Assembly (NCBI RefSeq): GCF_901709675.1
Contig: NW_023590230.1
Location: forward strand, 62,001 to 126,000
Length of the DNA: 64,000 nt
Reading direction: 5' to 3'
From: Syngnathus acus
Lineage: Eukaryota; Chordata; Actinopteri; Syngnathiformes; Syngnathidae
Shown here: piece by piece, positions 34,475-42,515 of the stretch
Layout of the letters: each line of letters starts with the position of its first letter
Position numbering within the stretch: position 1 is the first letter of the stretch
Position numbers and translations under genes: made by a program
The notes under the pieces: model-generated
Told to the model about the DNA's origin: nothing
The model's input: only the letters and a program-made list of their open reading frames with translations
Database searches by the model: none

Positions 34475-35008
34475 ATGAACGGCCGTGAATTGGATTTGAT
34501 TATGACTCGGACGCAAAGGGCGCTGTTTGGAGGTGTTTTAGCGTCAGACGAGTTAGCTGACGTCAAAGACACGCCCCCCAGACATTATATTGTCAATACA
34601 CATCCTCGACATCTCCCCGGGGAGCATTGGCTCGCTTTGACTTTAGAATCTGATGGTTTGGCCACATTCTTTGATCCTTTTGGTCTGCCGCCGGACAGTC
34701 CTTATTACCCGTCAAGTATATACAGATTTCTGAAGAAGCATTCTAAGCGTATCGAATATCATAATGGGCAACTGCAACACGAATTGAATGACACCTGTGG
34801 TCAACATTGCGTCTACTACCTGTCACAACGAGGGTGGGGGTTGAGCTACAGTGAGGTAATAACGCATTATAGTACCGATCCTCTGCATAACGACGTCATG
34901 GTTACCGATTTTGTCAAGAATTGTCGGAGACCTGATAGGATGCGCGGCGGTCAAATATCTTGTTCATTACATAAATTTAAAGAATGTCATTGTCTGAAAC
35001 CGTGTTAA
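34475..35008 (+). CDS. PRO: adenovirus-type cysteine protease (adenain, peptidase C5), 177 aa
   Basis: The catalytic arrangement of adenain is visible: His51 in GEHWLAL, Asp67 in FFDPFG at the acid position, Gln101 as likely oxyanion residue, and Cys108 in NDTCGQHCVYY. Spacing and order match the C5 family. The enzyme is expected to mature virion proteins after assembly; candidate cleavage motifs occur in the two small basic proteins of this element. The C-terminus is Cys/His-rich (CSLHKFKECHCLKPC), possibly metal binding. It is the last gene of the plus-strand cluster; its poly(A) signal overlaps the one on the opposite strand at 35026-35038. Confidence 0.92.
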   Translation: MNGRELDLIMTRTQRALFGGVLASDELADVKDTPPRHYIVNTHPRHLPGEHWLALTLESDGLATFFDPFGLPPDSPYYPSSIYRFLKKHSKRIEYHNGQLQHELNDTCGQHCVYYLSQRGWGLSYSEVITHYSTDPLHNDVMVTDFVKNCRRPDRMRGGQISCSLHKFKECHCLKPC

Positions 35009-35025
35009 TGTTTTGTAAAATCTCT

Positions 35026-35038
35026 TTTATTCAATAAA
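35026..35038. terminator. overlapping bidirectional poly(A) signals
   Basis: TTTATTCAATAAA reads AATAAA on the plus strand (35033-35038) and AATAAA on the minus strand (35026-35031). The plus-strand protease ends at 35008 and the minus-strand 235-aa gene ends at 35105, so both convergent units can be polyadenylated from this 13-bp element. Confidence 0.75.
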
Positions 35039-35104
35039 CATTGTTAAAGAGAGTTACAGAGTCATTAGTTTTTTCAGTAACAACATTAACGTATCTAACA
35101 TTTT

Positions 35105-35812
35105 TTAATAACTAACCCATTTTACTACCGGCGATCTGTTTTTCCTTTTTTTTACGCTTACATATTTTGCATGAGAAACATCATCATCATCATCATCTTC
35201 ATCCCTAGCGTATTTCAAACGTTTGAAATCAGCACGAGCAGAGGGGTTGGAAATGGTTGATTCAGGTAGATTTAGCTGTGCTAATGTACGCAGAAATTCT
35301 GTCCAGCCAGCCGGTTGAGCTGCTAGTTTCTTACCGGTCACAATTAAATGTTTTATCAAATCGCTCATGTGCGAGCCCCTGACAGTTTTCCCTCTAAAAA
35401 TAAATTCGCTTCGTGGCGTCCACCTTACATCTTCCGCCGATAATTTTTTCAGCACATAGGAGGCGTTGCGGCGATAACGTGGACCTATCGTATCCAAAAT
35501 ATCAACCCAATCTTCATCCGGCACTTTTTGAGCCGTTTTCCTTTCCTCTTCAACGCCCGTCTCTTCATTACGAATCGTAATAGGAATCTGCTCAGAATCT
35601 TTTTGTTTGATCAACCCCAGATAACGCTGCAGCAGGGTTTGATAAATTTTGATCTTTTCATATTGATTTAAATTTTTATTATCCAAAACCTGTTTCATCT
35701 CCTCATCCAAAGAATACTCAGCTCTGTCACGAATGGTGGGGGCTGGCTTATGGAGCCTCTCGAGCTGGTAAGGGGAGATCAGGAACATTTTCTGCGCCGT
35801 TTTCAAACTCAT
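35105..35812 (-). CDS. Maverick conserved protein, 235 aa, unknown role
   Basis: The protein is hydrophilic. Near its start is an SPYQLERL segment, followed by a helical stretch (MKQVLDNKNLNQYEKIKIY) and a central domain (DWVDILDTIGPRYRRNASYVL; GKTVRGSHMSDLIKHLI). A seven-Asp run near residue 210 is followed by a basic tail (KKRKNRS). The FIFRGKTVRGSHMSDLI and GWTEFLRTLAQLNLPES pattern recurs in metazoan Polintons next to the ATPase, so this is probably a conserved Polinton protein rather than a lineage-specific one. Its biochemical role is not known to me. It starts 4 bp after the upstream gene's stop, inside the minus-strand cluster. It is intact. Confidence 0.75.
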   Translation of the reverse strand: MSLKTAQKMFLISPYQLERLHKPAPTIRDRAEYSLDEEMKQVLDNKNLNQYEKIKIYQTLLQRYLGLIKQKDSEQIPITIRNEETGVEEERKTAQKVPDEDWVDILDTIGPRYRRNASYVLKKLSAEDVRWTPRSEFIFRGKTVRGSHMSDLIKHLIVTGKKLAAQPAGWTEFLRTLAQLNLPESTISNPSARADFKRLKYARDEDDDDDDVSHAKYVSVKKRKNRSPVVKWVSY

Positions 35813-35816
35813 TTTA

Positions 35817-36155
35817 TTATTTGTTCATAAAACCACTAATAACACTCCCCAGAACAGGTGCGAATGCCGCTAATAAAGGCAATATGAAACCACCTTTCTG
35901 AACTAACACAGCTCTTTTCTTCTTCAGAGTATTTTTCTTATTAGCCAGAAAGCGGATATTTTTCTTCTGCTTTTTTAGTTTTTTATAGAGTTTTGATTTT
36001 AAGGGTAGATGTCCTTTTAAAAGATTCAGAGCAATCTCACACAATGCTCTCACTAAACTATTCGGACCTCTGCGAAGTAAATGCTTACGTTTGGCCGGTT
36101 TGGATGTAAACAAAGACTTGAGTAACGACGCATTTCTTTTTAAAAGCTTTGTCAT
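35817..36155 (-). CDS. small basic virion-type protein with GG-hydrophobic tail, 112 aa
   Basis: I take the ATG at 36155 because the longer frame begins inside the end of the ATPase gene. The body is highly basic (KPAKRKHLLRRG; KSKLYKKLKKQKKNIRF). The C-terminus is a short hydrophobic segment after a QKGG-F string (residues 86-90), matching the adenain cleavage rule. Similar basic proteins with a GGF-hydrophobic tail are common in Polintons and are likely virion core or membrane-active components matured by the protease; this is inference. It sits between the ATPase (4 bp gap) and the 235-aa gene (4 bp gap). Confidence 0.7.
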   Translation of the reverse strand: MTKLLKRNASLLKSLFTSKPAKRKHLLRRGPNSLVRALCEIALNLLKGHLPLKSKLYKKLKKQKKNIRFLANKKNTLKKKRAVLVQKGGFILPLLAAFAPVLGSVISGFMNK

Positions 36156-36159
36156 CGTT

Positions 36160-36828
36160 TTATTGTTTGGGTATATAAACCACAGGCCACTGACTATGTA
36201 GTACACCTGTACGTAGTCTATATTGTTCTGGGCATGACGGCGTCAGATCTATCAGTAAATACCCGTGCGGCTCTTTCGTTGCATCTTCGAAAGATTCCAA
36301 AAAAAACTTCCGGTTGCTGGGGCAGATCTGATTCGCTAAAACATTCACTTGCAATTTATCACGGGGGTTTTTGAACAGAATCAAATAATTACTGTTTAAA
36401 CTAATAGTACGGCTGAATTTCCCTTGATGGAATACATTCTGTGTTAGCATTATAACGCTTAAATCTTTATGATGTCTATATTGTGTGAATATGCGGACCA
36501 CTTCCGGATTATCCGAAGCTTGGAAGATGATGTCGTCCAGAATCAGTAGGTGGTGCTGCTGCGGAGGGAACAGCTTCTCGTCATCAAAAGATTCAGGCAG
36601 CCCCTTGATGAAAACGATGTCTTTATTCATGTTTTTGAGCTCATCGTACATTGGTTGGTAGGCAGTATAAACCCAGACAATATTATCAGGTTTTTTTCTC
36701 ATAACATGTTCAGGATTTTCTAAAACGGTTCTGACAAAGAATGTTTTACCACAACCTGACGGCCCTGCTATTATAGAGGAAAAAGGAAGTTCTAATCTAG
36801 GGTCAAATTCAATCTGGTTAAAAGCCAT
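36160..36828 (-). CDS. ATP: genome-packaging ATPase (FtsK/HerA, A32-like), 222 aa
   Basis: The start is ATG at 36828; the open frame extends 12 codons further upstream with no family resemblance. Walker A is GPSGCGKTFF at residues 22-31 and Walker B is LLILDD at 94-99. A sensor-like segment follows (SVIMLTQNVFHQGKFSRTIS). The size and motifs match the Polinton/NCLDV A32-type packaging ATPase, which drives DNA into the preformed capsid. All key residues are present. It is 32 bp downstream of the polymerase stop and 4 bp upstream of the small basic protein. Confidence 0.92.
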   Translation of the reverse strand: MAFNQIEFDPRLELPFSSIIAGPSGCGKTFFVRTVLENPEHVMRKKPDNIVWVYTAYQPMYDELKNMNKDIVFIKGLPESFDDEKLFPPQQHHLLILDDIIFQASDNPEVVRIFTQYRHHKDLSVIMLTQNVFHQGKFSRTISLNSNYLILFKNPRDKLQVNVLANQICPSNRKFFLESFEDATKEPHGYLLIDLTPSCPEQYRLRTGVLHSQWPVVYIPKQ

Positions 36829-36860
36829 TTTCCACACACATCTGTATGTATGGAGGGAGA

Positions 36861-39800
36861 TCAATAACCAAATGGTTCAGTGCGACCTTGAACGAGCAAT
36901 CTTCTTTTGTCGTAAACCACACGAAGCCTTTTGGAAAATGATGTGTTTCTGAGATGAAACCCCCTCTTATCGCGAACAATGCCATGTTGGGGTGCGTAAA
37001 GCACATCTGAGATTGCACCTGCTGTGTCGATGTACCCCTGAACCATGTCGAGCATGCTATCGAGATTGATACTCTGACCGCTTTCGTGAGTCTGCGTGAT
37101 CCCTTTCACCTTCATGACTGTGAGGCCGGTCGCTCTTGTCCTGTAAGCGTATGTTTTAGGCCCTGCTGAGACAAATTCTGAAATGCTGTCATTCGAAAGC
37201 TCATCTGTCAAATCGCCCAGATAATCCCCTAGCGGGAGGGCACTTTCGCCAGGTTTCACCGTGTACACGAGACTGTCTGTGTCTGTGTAAAGAACGCGCG
37301 TCTGTAAAATTTCTAAATAGCTGTACATTTTTAGACGTGCATACGCGGTTGTGAAACAAGCAGCTGCCACGTTTGATGTTTTTGAGGCGGGTATCTCATT
37401 GTTTATGTTGAAACAATACTGTACAATCGAAAGCTTTTCGCTGATAAAGTGGAAGAATTTCACATCGTACAGACCCGAAAACAGAAGTTCAAAAAATTCC
37501 TCAGATTTTGTCACAATCTTTGTGTTTGTCATGTTCTCACGCTGGGCTAGTTTTCCCCACAGGTTATTTAAACAGAGTTTTGAAACTTGCCGTTTTCCAG
37601 GGTTTACAGCGATTTTAGAAGGGTCTAGTTGGATACCCTGATGAATCGCGTAGCTCTGTATGTAATTTTCTCTATCAGCCTGATTGACCGCATGCGCTGG
37701 ATAGCCTGAAGATTCTTGTTTACCTTTCAGAAATGCTCGCATGTAATCACGGAAAATTGTGTCGCTCGCTCTTGTGTAATGCCATACTTCTGTAATATCT
37801 GCAACAGTGTAGCCAAGATCAAGTGCCTTAACGAATTCAGGGGTTGTCCAAACACCTGTTAACGATCTTTGCTCATCATTATGTGTACAGGCTGTCTGTT
37901 GATTGTTATGCTCGGCGCAAGTACGACAGAGCGTGAAGACGAGTTTACCTTTAGCTGTTTTGAAAGGTAAAACAGGAAAATACAAACCACGAGGCGGATT
38001 GACGGTAGCGCTTATGAAGCCGAAATACAGTCTTGGGTCTTTAAAATCATTGTGGATAATCGTCGGATGACCAATAGGGTAGATGCCTGTACTGTTAATG
38101 AAAGGATATAATGATGTGACATCAACGTACAACACCCTCTCATCAGCTTCGGCCGTGTATCTTAAAACAAATGTGTTTGTTCGACCTCCGAAAAGAGCCT
38201 GCCTCGGCTTGAGCGGTGTAGGGAATTTGGTTTTTTTCAGGAATTCCTTAACCTCTATGTTCAATTTTTTCATTTGCAACCATTCGTGCTCCCATATAAT
38301 TACAAGGTGCACATCTTGTTTCAGCTGTAGTTCCTGAATTTTCTTTTGGGTGGTGTCAAACCTCTCCTGAAAGGGCCGTTTTGTTGTCGGACATATATTA
38401 GAGAGTTTGTAGCATTCTGGGCAGCCGTGGTGATAGCAACCAAAATACTCAAAAACTATTTTCATGCCCCCGATTTCAGAATAGCCGTCTACTGTGTAGT
38501 TATCTATCTTAACTTCACCCCCGTTCAATGCGTGTCTAATGTAGATATTTTGACTATGCATGATCCATTGCATGTATTGAATAGAATCGTGTGAGAAAGC
38601 TTTGTACTGACGCATGTAGTTGTCTGAAGGCGTAATGGCTAGTGTTTGAGGGGTTAGGAAATTAGTGCGAAAAACTTTCATGCACGCCGAGGCTATTGTG
38701 ACGGCGTTGAAAGGGTCTGTTCCCGTGGCCTCAAAATACTCGCTCCTGAATTTCTCACATCCTTGCATTAGCAAATCAACATCATTCTCACAGTAGGCTA
38801 TCGCTTGTTTAGCAAAATCGAACACACTGTTAGCTTCTTTGTCGTACCATTCATCAAACTTAGCACGTTGAGAGGGTGACATTCGTTCAACATCGTAGTA
38901 CGTAGGGTCAGGGTGGCATCCTACGTAGTTTAGATGTTCTAAAGAGCTGAATTTATGTGGGAAACAACCCTTTGATTTGTCTACAAGACCCAAGGCCTTA
39001 GGCAACGCACTTAGCGGCATCGTTAAGAATGACAACGAGTCTATATAACGAGATTTTGTGTCTAAATCAACAAATGATAGAACCTTACTCCCCTGCATCA
39101 GAATGTCAAGTTTGATACCTAATTCAAGCATTCTCTTTATCAAGATGTATGAATCAAAGCCTCTCGCGTTATGTGCAACAAATGTCGTGTGTTTAAACCG
39201 GGGGTTTCGAAAAAATGTGAGGAATTTGTCAACACAGTCTGTACCAAACCAGTGTTTCGCTAGTCTATTTGATTTACAGCAGATAAGAAAGGGTTTGTGT
39301 AAACCATCTGCATCTACATAGGTTTCAAAATCATAGTAGACTACATTTTTGCAAGGTGGTTGAGGTTTGATGGGCTGCACGTAGCACATGTGTGGGTTCA
39401 GTAAGGCATCATCACCTTGGTTTAAGATCTCATCACACACGGCGCACCTTTTAACAGGACAACGGTGTTTAACACCTGTACCATCAGCTTTCACATAATA
39501 TTGGTGACCGCATTGCAAGCATTTTTTGTATGAGGCGCAGTTGCTCACACGATTCGTCGTTCGAAACTCTTTATGTTTGGCAAAGCACTCCTCATTACGA
39601 CAGTTTTTGTTACAATCAGGGCAGATAACCTGTTTAAGTCGGCTTTGTTTACAACGAGGATCGAGACAAATGTTACAATGCCCCTCACAGTAGTGGAATC
39701 GCCAATTTTCATGACCTCTGTAGCAGTGTCTGCAAAAATATGCATGCCCTACGAACGCTTCTATCGCTTTCACGCCATAATAATGATTCTCGAGGTGTAA

Positions 39801-41108
39801 GACAAATAAATTGTCTTCGTCTGTTTTAGGGTAGTGTGTGTCGAAGAAAGTCATGGGCCGGCTGTCTTCTTTTCGATACATTACAGTTATTTTCCGTCTG
39901 AGAACTTTTTCAAATTTATGCACGTCCCCCAGACTCACAGGTGTTTGACAATCCAAACCCACACTCTCATGTAAAAGTCGTGCTTGTCTTACGGCCTGTT
40001 TTGATGTTAGAGTGTCGTTTAGCAGATAGGTTAGTGAGAGAGCAAAGCATAGCCGATTATCCTTATTCCGAGGTATGTGCAAGTGTCGTTTTTTCCGCTT
40101 CAAAATTTCTTTGTTGGTACTGTTCACCAGTCGACGACGCATTCCGCCACGTAATGGGGTGACTATTTGGACAATAAGCTCTAAATTCTCATCAGCCAGA
40201 AGCTCTACATTTGATTGAGCTAGACGTTCAAGCAAAGCCGTTACATTATCTCTGACATTGTTTATGTCGCTCTTTTGTTGGTAAACGTGGGCCCTATCAT
40301 TTCCAGCCACTATCTCAATTTGAATTACGTCACCTGGCTGTGTTCGCACGTCAACCTCTCGCAAGACGTCATCTATTTTTTCTTCAATCTGGAGGTAAAA
40401 GGTTGCAAAATCATTGCTGTTTGTTTGTGATGGTATATTTAATTGTCGCCTTACTTCAACATTGTTGAAATGCGGTCTATTAACTACAACAGCACCGCCA
40501 CGCTGATCAGTTATTACAGAACTGTTGTTAGATTGGCGGGGTATGTCTTGAAACGCTGGTGCGCTGTCATCAATAACATCTATCTCGTGATCGATTATAA
40601 CCGAGCAGTTAGGTTGAAATGGCGGTGGCATGTTACCAGTTATTACAGAAGCATTGTCATGATGGTGTTGCAATACAGTCGTTGGGTCAATCAGAGGCTG
40701 CGTATTTAGATTTTGGATCATGTTTAGCAGTTGAGCCGGAATATCAGGACTGCTACGCCCGCTGCTACCGTTAGCTTGGTTATTTAATTCTGCTATCATG
40801 TTTAGCAATTGTGACGGAATCAGTGTAGGACTTTGTCTACCGTCATTCTGACTTTGACTGTTTAGCTCGTTTACGACAACTTGTAAGTGGGCCTGAATTT
40901 CAGGACTGTCTGTGTCTCTCCCCTCTAACATGGCATTGTTCACAATGTTGATCAGATCTGATATTTGGTTTGGAGAAGCACTGGTTGACGGCAAGTCTAG
41001 CTCAGGTGTATCACTTCTTTGGTCTGTTTCACAAGGTAACTGTAAATCTAATTCGCCGATGTTTGTTAAGAAATCCGACTCTGCTGACGTAAGATTAGCG
41101 TGCTCCAT
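36861..41108 (-). CDS. POLB: protein-primed family B DNA polymerase with long N-terminal extension, 1415 aa
   Basis: I start at the ATG at 41108; an in-frame ATG 8 codons upstream adds little. Residues 1-330 are low-complexity and acidic/Asn-rich, with DIPAQLLNMIQNL-type short repeats. Residues 345-450 include DNRLCFALSL and HYYGV, a Cys/His pairing reminiscent of OTU-like folds. A Cys/His-rich zinc region covers about 458-575. The exonuclease has DFE at about 593 (Exo I), HNARGFDSY near 646 (Exo II) and YCENDVDLL near 772 (Exo III). An inserted segment carries VDGYSEIGG and EYFGCYHHGCPECY near 880-900. Polymerase motifs are DVTSLYP near 996 (A), KLCLNNLWG near 1178 (B) and YTDTDS near 1275 (C). 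The enzyme replicates the linear element from its ends with a protein primer. It is uninterrupted. Confidence 0.93.
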   Translation of the reverse strand: MEHANLTSAESDFLTNIGELDLQLPCETDQRSDTPELDLPSTSASPNQISDLINIVNNAMLEGRDTDSPEIQAHLQVVVNELNSQSQNDGRQSPTLIPSQLLNMIAELNNQANGSSGRSSPDIPAQLLNMIQNLNTQPLIDPTTVLQHHHDNASVITGNMPPPFQPNCSVIIDHEIDVIDDSAPAFQDIPRQSNNSSVITDQRGGAVVVNRPHFNNVEVRRQLNIPSQTNSNDFATFYLQIEEKIDDVLREVDVRTQPGDVIQIEIVAGNDRAHVYQQKSDINNVRDNVTALLERLAQSNVELLADENLELIVQIVTPLRGGMRRRLVNSTNKEILKRKKRHLHIPRNKDNRLCFALSLTYLLNDTLTSKQAVRQARLLHESVGLDCQTPVSLGDVHKFEKVLRRKITVMYRKEDSRPMTFFDTHYPKTDEDNLFVLHLENHYYGVKAIEAFVGHAYFCRHCYRGHENWRFHYCEGHCNICLDPRCKQSRLKQVICPDCNKNCRNEECFAKHKEFRTTNRVSNCASYKKCLQCGHQYYVKADGTGVKHRCPVKRCAVCDEILNQGDDALLNPHMCYVQPIKPQPPCKNVVYYDFETYVDADGLHKPFLICCKSNRLAKHWFGTDCVDKFLTFFRNPRFKHTTFVAHNARGFDSYILIKRMLELGIKLDILMQGSKVLSFVDLDTKSRYIDSLSFLTMPLSALPKALGLVDKSKGCFPHKFSSLEHLNYVGCHPDPTYYDVERMSPSQRAKFDEWYDKEANSVFDFAKQAIAYCENDVDLLMQGCEKFRSEYFEATGTDPFNAVTIASACMKVFRTNFLTPQTLAITPSDNYMRQYKAFSHDSIQYMQWIMHSQNIYIRHALNGGEVKIDNYTVDGYSEIGGMKIVFEYFGCYHHGCPECYKLSNICPTTKRPFQERFDTTQKKIQELQLKQDVHLVIIWEHEWLQMKKLNIEVKEFLKKTKFPTPLKPRQALFGGRTNTFVLRYTAEADERVLYVDVTSLYPFINSTGIYPIGHPTIIHNDFKDPRLYFGFISATVNPPRGLYFPVLPFKTAKGKLVFTLCRTCAEHNNQQTACTHNDEQRSLTGVWTTPEFVKALDLGYTVADITEVWHYTRASDTIFRDYMRAFLKGKQESSGYPAHAVNQADRENYIQSYAIHQGIQLDPSKIAVNPGKRQVSKLCLNNLWGKLAQRENMTNTKIVTKSEEFFELLFSGLYDVKFFHFISEKLSIVQYCFNINNEIPASKTSNVAAACFTTAYARLKMYSYLEILQTRVLYTDTDSLVYTVKPGESALPLGDYLGDLTDELSNDSISEFVSAGPKTYAYRTRATGLTVMKVKGITQTHESGQSINLDSMLDMVQGYIDTAGAISDVLYAPQHGIVRDKRGFHLRNTSFSKRLRVVYDKRRLLVQGRTEPFGY

Positions 41109-41169
41109 TGTATTTCTTTTTATGAAAATCACAATAGAAACAACACAGTGTAGTAAAAAAAAATCGGAC

Positions 41170-42092
41170 CTATCTTGATTCAGCCAAATCTGTCAGAATA
41201 CGTATTATCTTAAAACATTCTTGTAACCGATTCTTGTAAATACAATTACCACTGCACTTTATAGGGCGTCTTGTCTTGTGGTGATGACTCTCGCTTGTCG
41301 ATTCAGACCTCTTGCTGTTTGAGTGATGTGTCTTGTAGAAGGCTGCACGTCTGCTTTTCCTCGTTCTTCGAAACCGTCCGGTGTCACTACGCTTAACTGG
41401 AAGTAGATATAAAAAAACAGTTAAATCGTTATAATACCATCAAAAAAAACATTCAAATGATAACATAGAAAAGATTACCTCTGACTTTGTTTATCGACTC
41501 TTGAGGAAGTTTAGCATCCTCGTAGACAGATAAAACCTCCGCTAATTCGTTGTCTGTGGATGCCCCCTCTTCCGTCTCTATGCTCTTGACAACCCCCTGT
41601 CGGCCGGAGGGGGGTATGATTTGGGTGCTATCACGTGACTCTGATGACCCTGCCGTCTCTATGCTCTTGACAACCCTCTGTCGGCCGGAGGGGGGTATGA
41701 TTTGGGTGCTATCACGTGACTCTGATGACCCTGCCGTCTTTGGTGCCTCAAAATGGCGTCCAGAGCTTTCCTTTAGAGTCGGGGCTTCAAAACCAGTTTG
41801 TATCAACGGGTCTTTTTGTCTAGTGGCCGCGGCCACGAGATCTGTTACATACATAAAAAATAAATCACCAACTAATAGCATTTATATTAACTAGCGTAAG
41901 TGAACAGTTGCCTTACCGTAGTCTGATTGCGTCAAATAAACACCACTGTAGTCGTCATCGAATACGGCATGTACGTCAGCAAATACAGTTATATCTGCAT
42001 GATATTACATACACATTACATCATGTTTTATATGATAATCTTAATGTATTATTATATCAGTATAAATAGTAGCATGACTTACCTTTAACCAT
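41170..42092 (-). CDS. four-exon spliced accessory gene at the Maverick right end, 225 aa predicted, unknown
   Basis: Coding exons on the minus strand are 42092-42083, 41994-41917, 41841-41479 and 41396-41170. Introns are 88, 75 and 82 bp, all GT-AG with donors GTAAGT, GTAAGG and GTAATC; all junctions are phase 1 and the total (678 nt) closes on TAG at 41172. The start ATGG has a good context; an ATG 10 bp upstream opens a short frame that ends in exon 2. Exon 2 encodes an acidic Tyr/Asp-rich segment (FDDDYSGVYL). Exon 3 holds an exact-length 81-bp tandem duplication (41580 and 41661) in a Ser/Pro-rich region. Exon 4 is strongly basic and His-rich, then ends with a CIYKNRLQECFKIIRIL helix. 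I do not recognise it. It lies about 90 bp downstream of the right TIR promoter core, so it may be an early regulator. Confidence 0.68.
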
Positions 42093-42102
42093 CTCGGAAT
42101 CA

Positions 42103-42515
42103 TTGACGCTCTCCAACTTTTTGATGCACTCTCTGATCAGAGCTCATGTGCTGGCGTGTCTTCCCAAATAACCCCACCTTAAATATACCAGCAGTAGGTC
42201 CACCCCTCACCCCTTAAAAACACACCTGTACATGCCCCCCCCCCCTCACCGTAACACCAAGATAGCGCCCCCTAGCGGTATCATGGTGACACTGCACCCA
42301 CCCTACAACATTTACAAAACAATAGACATACACCTGCATCTTTACATAACAACGAAGGCACCTGCATCTTTACATAACAACGAAGACACCTGCAACATTT
42401 ACATAACAACGAAAACACCTGCAACGCCCCCTAGCGGTATCATGGGGGTAGTGCATCCACCTGCCTCATTTGCATAACAATAGACATCAAAGTTAAGCGC
42501 ATTGTTTTATTCTCT
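42103..42515 (-). repeat. Maverick right terminal inverted repeat
   Basis: Reverse complement of 26209-26618 with minor indels. It includes the two CCCCCTAGCGGT motifs (42265-42278 and 42424-42437) and the tandem TTACATAACAACGAA units. It ends with ...TTTTATTCTCT next to the AATGCG duplication. Confidence 0.92.
42172..42198 (-). promoter_or_regulatory. TIR promoter core (right copy) upstream of the spliced gene
   Basis: It is the same 27-bp TATA-containing core as in the left TIR and at 27941, here reading leftward. The spliced gene's ATG is about 80 bp downstream, a normal distance for a TATA promoter and short 5' UTR. Confidence 0.62.

Larger units (their letters stand above)
26209..42515. 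mobile_element. complete Maverick/Polinton (adintovirus-like) element, 16.3 kb
   Basis: The element begins with AGAGAGAATAAAAC and ends with GTTTTATTCTCT. It carries about 410-bp terminal inverted repeats and is flanked by a 6-bp duplication, all standard for Mavericks. It holds the core set: retrovirus-type integrase, protein-primed B-family DNA polymerase, adenovirus-type protease, FtsK/HerA-type packaging ATPase, penton-like protein and major capsid protein. Thirteen genes are called: eight on the plus strand in the left half and five on the minus strand in the right half, converging at about 35.03 kb. None shows an internal stop, so this is a young copy or a recently integrated virus. Adintovirus is the name used for animal Mavericks regarded as viruses. 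Confidence 0.96.
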
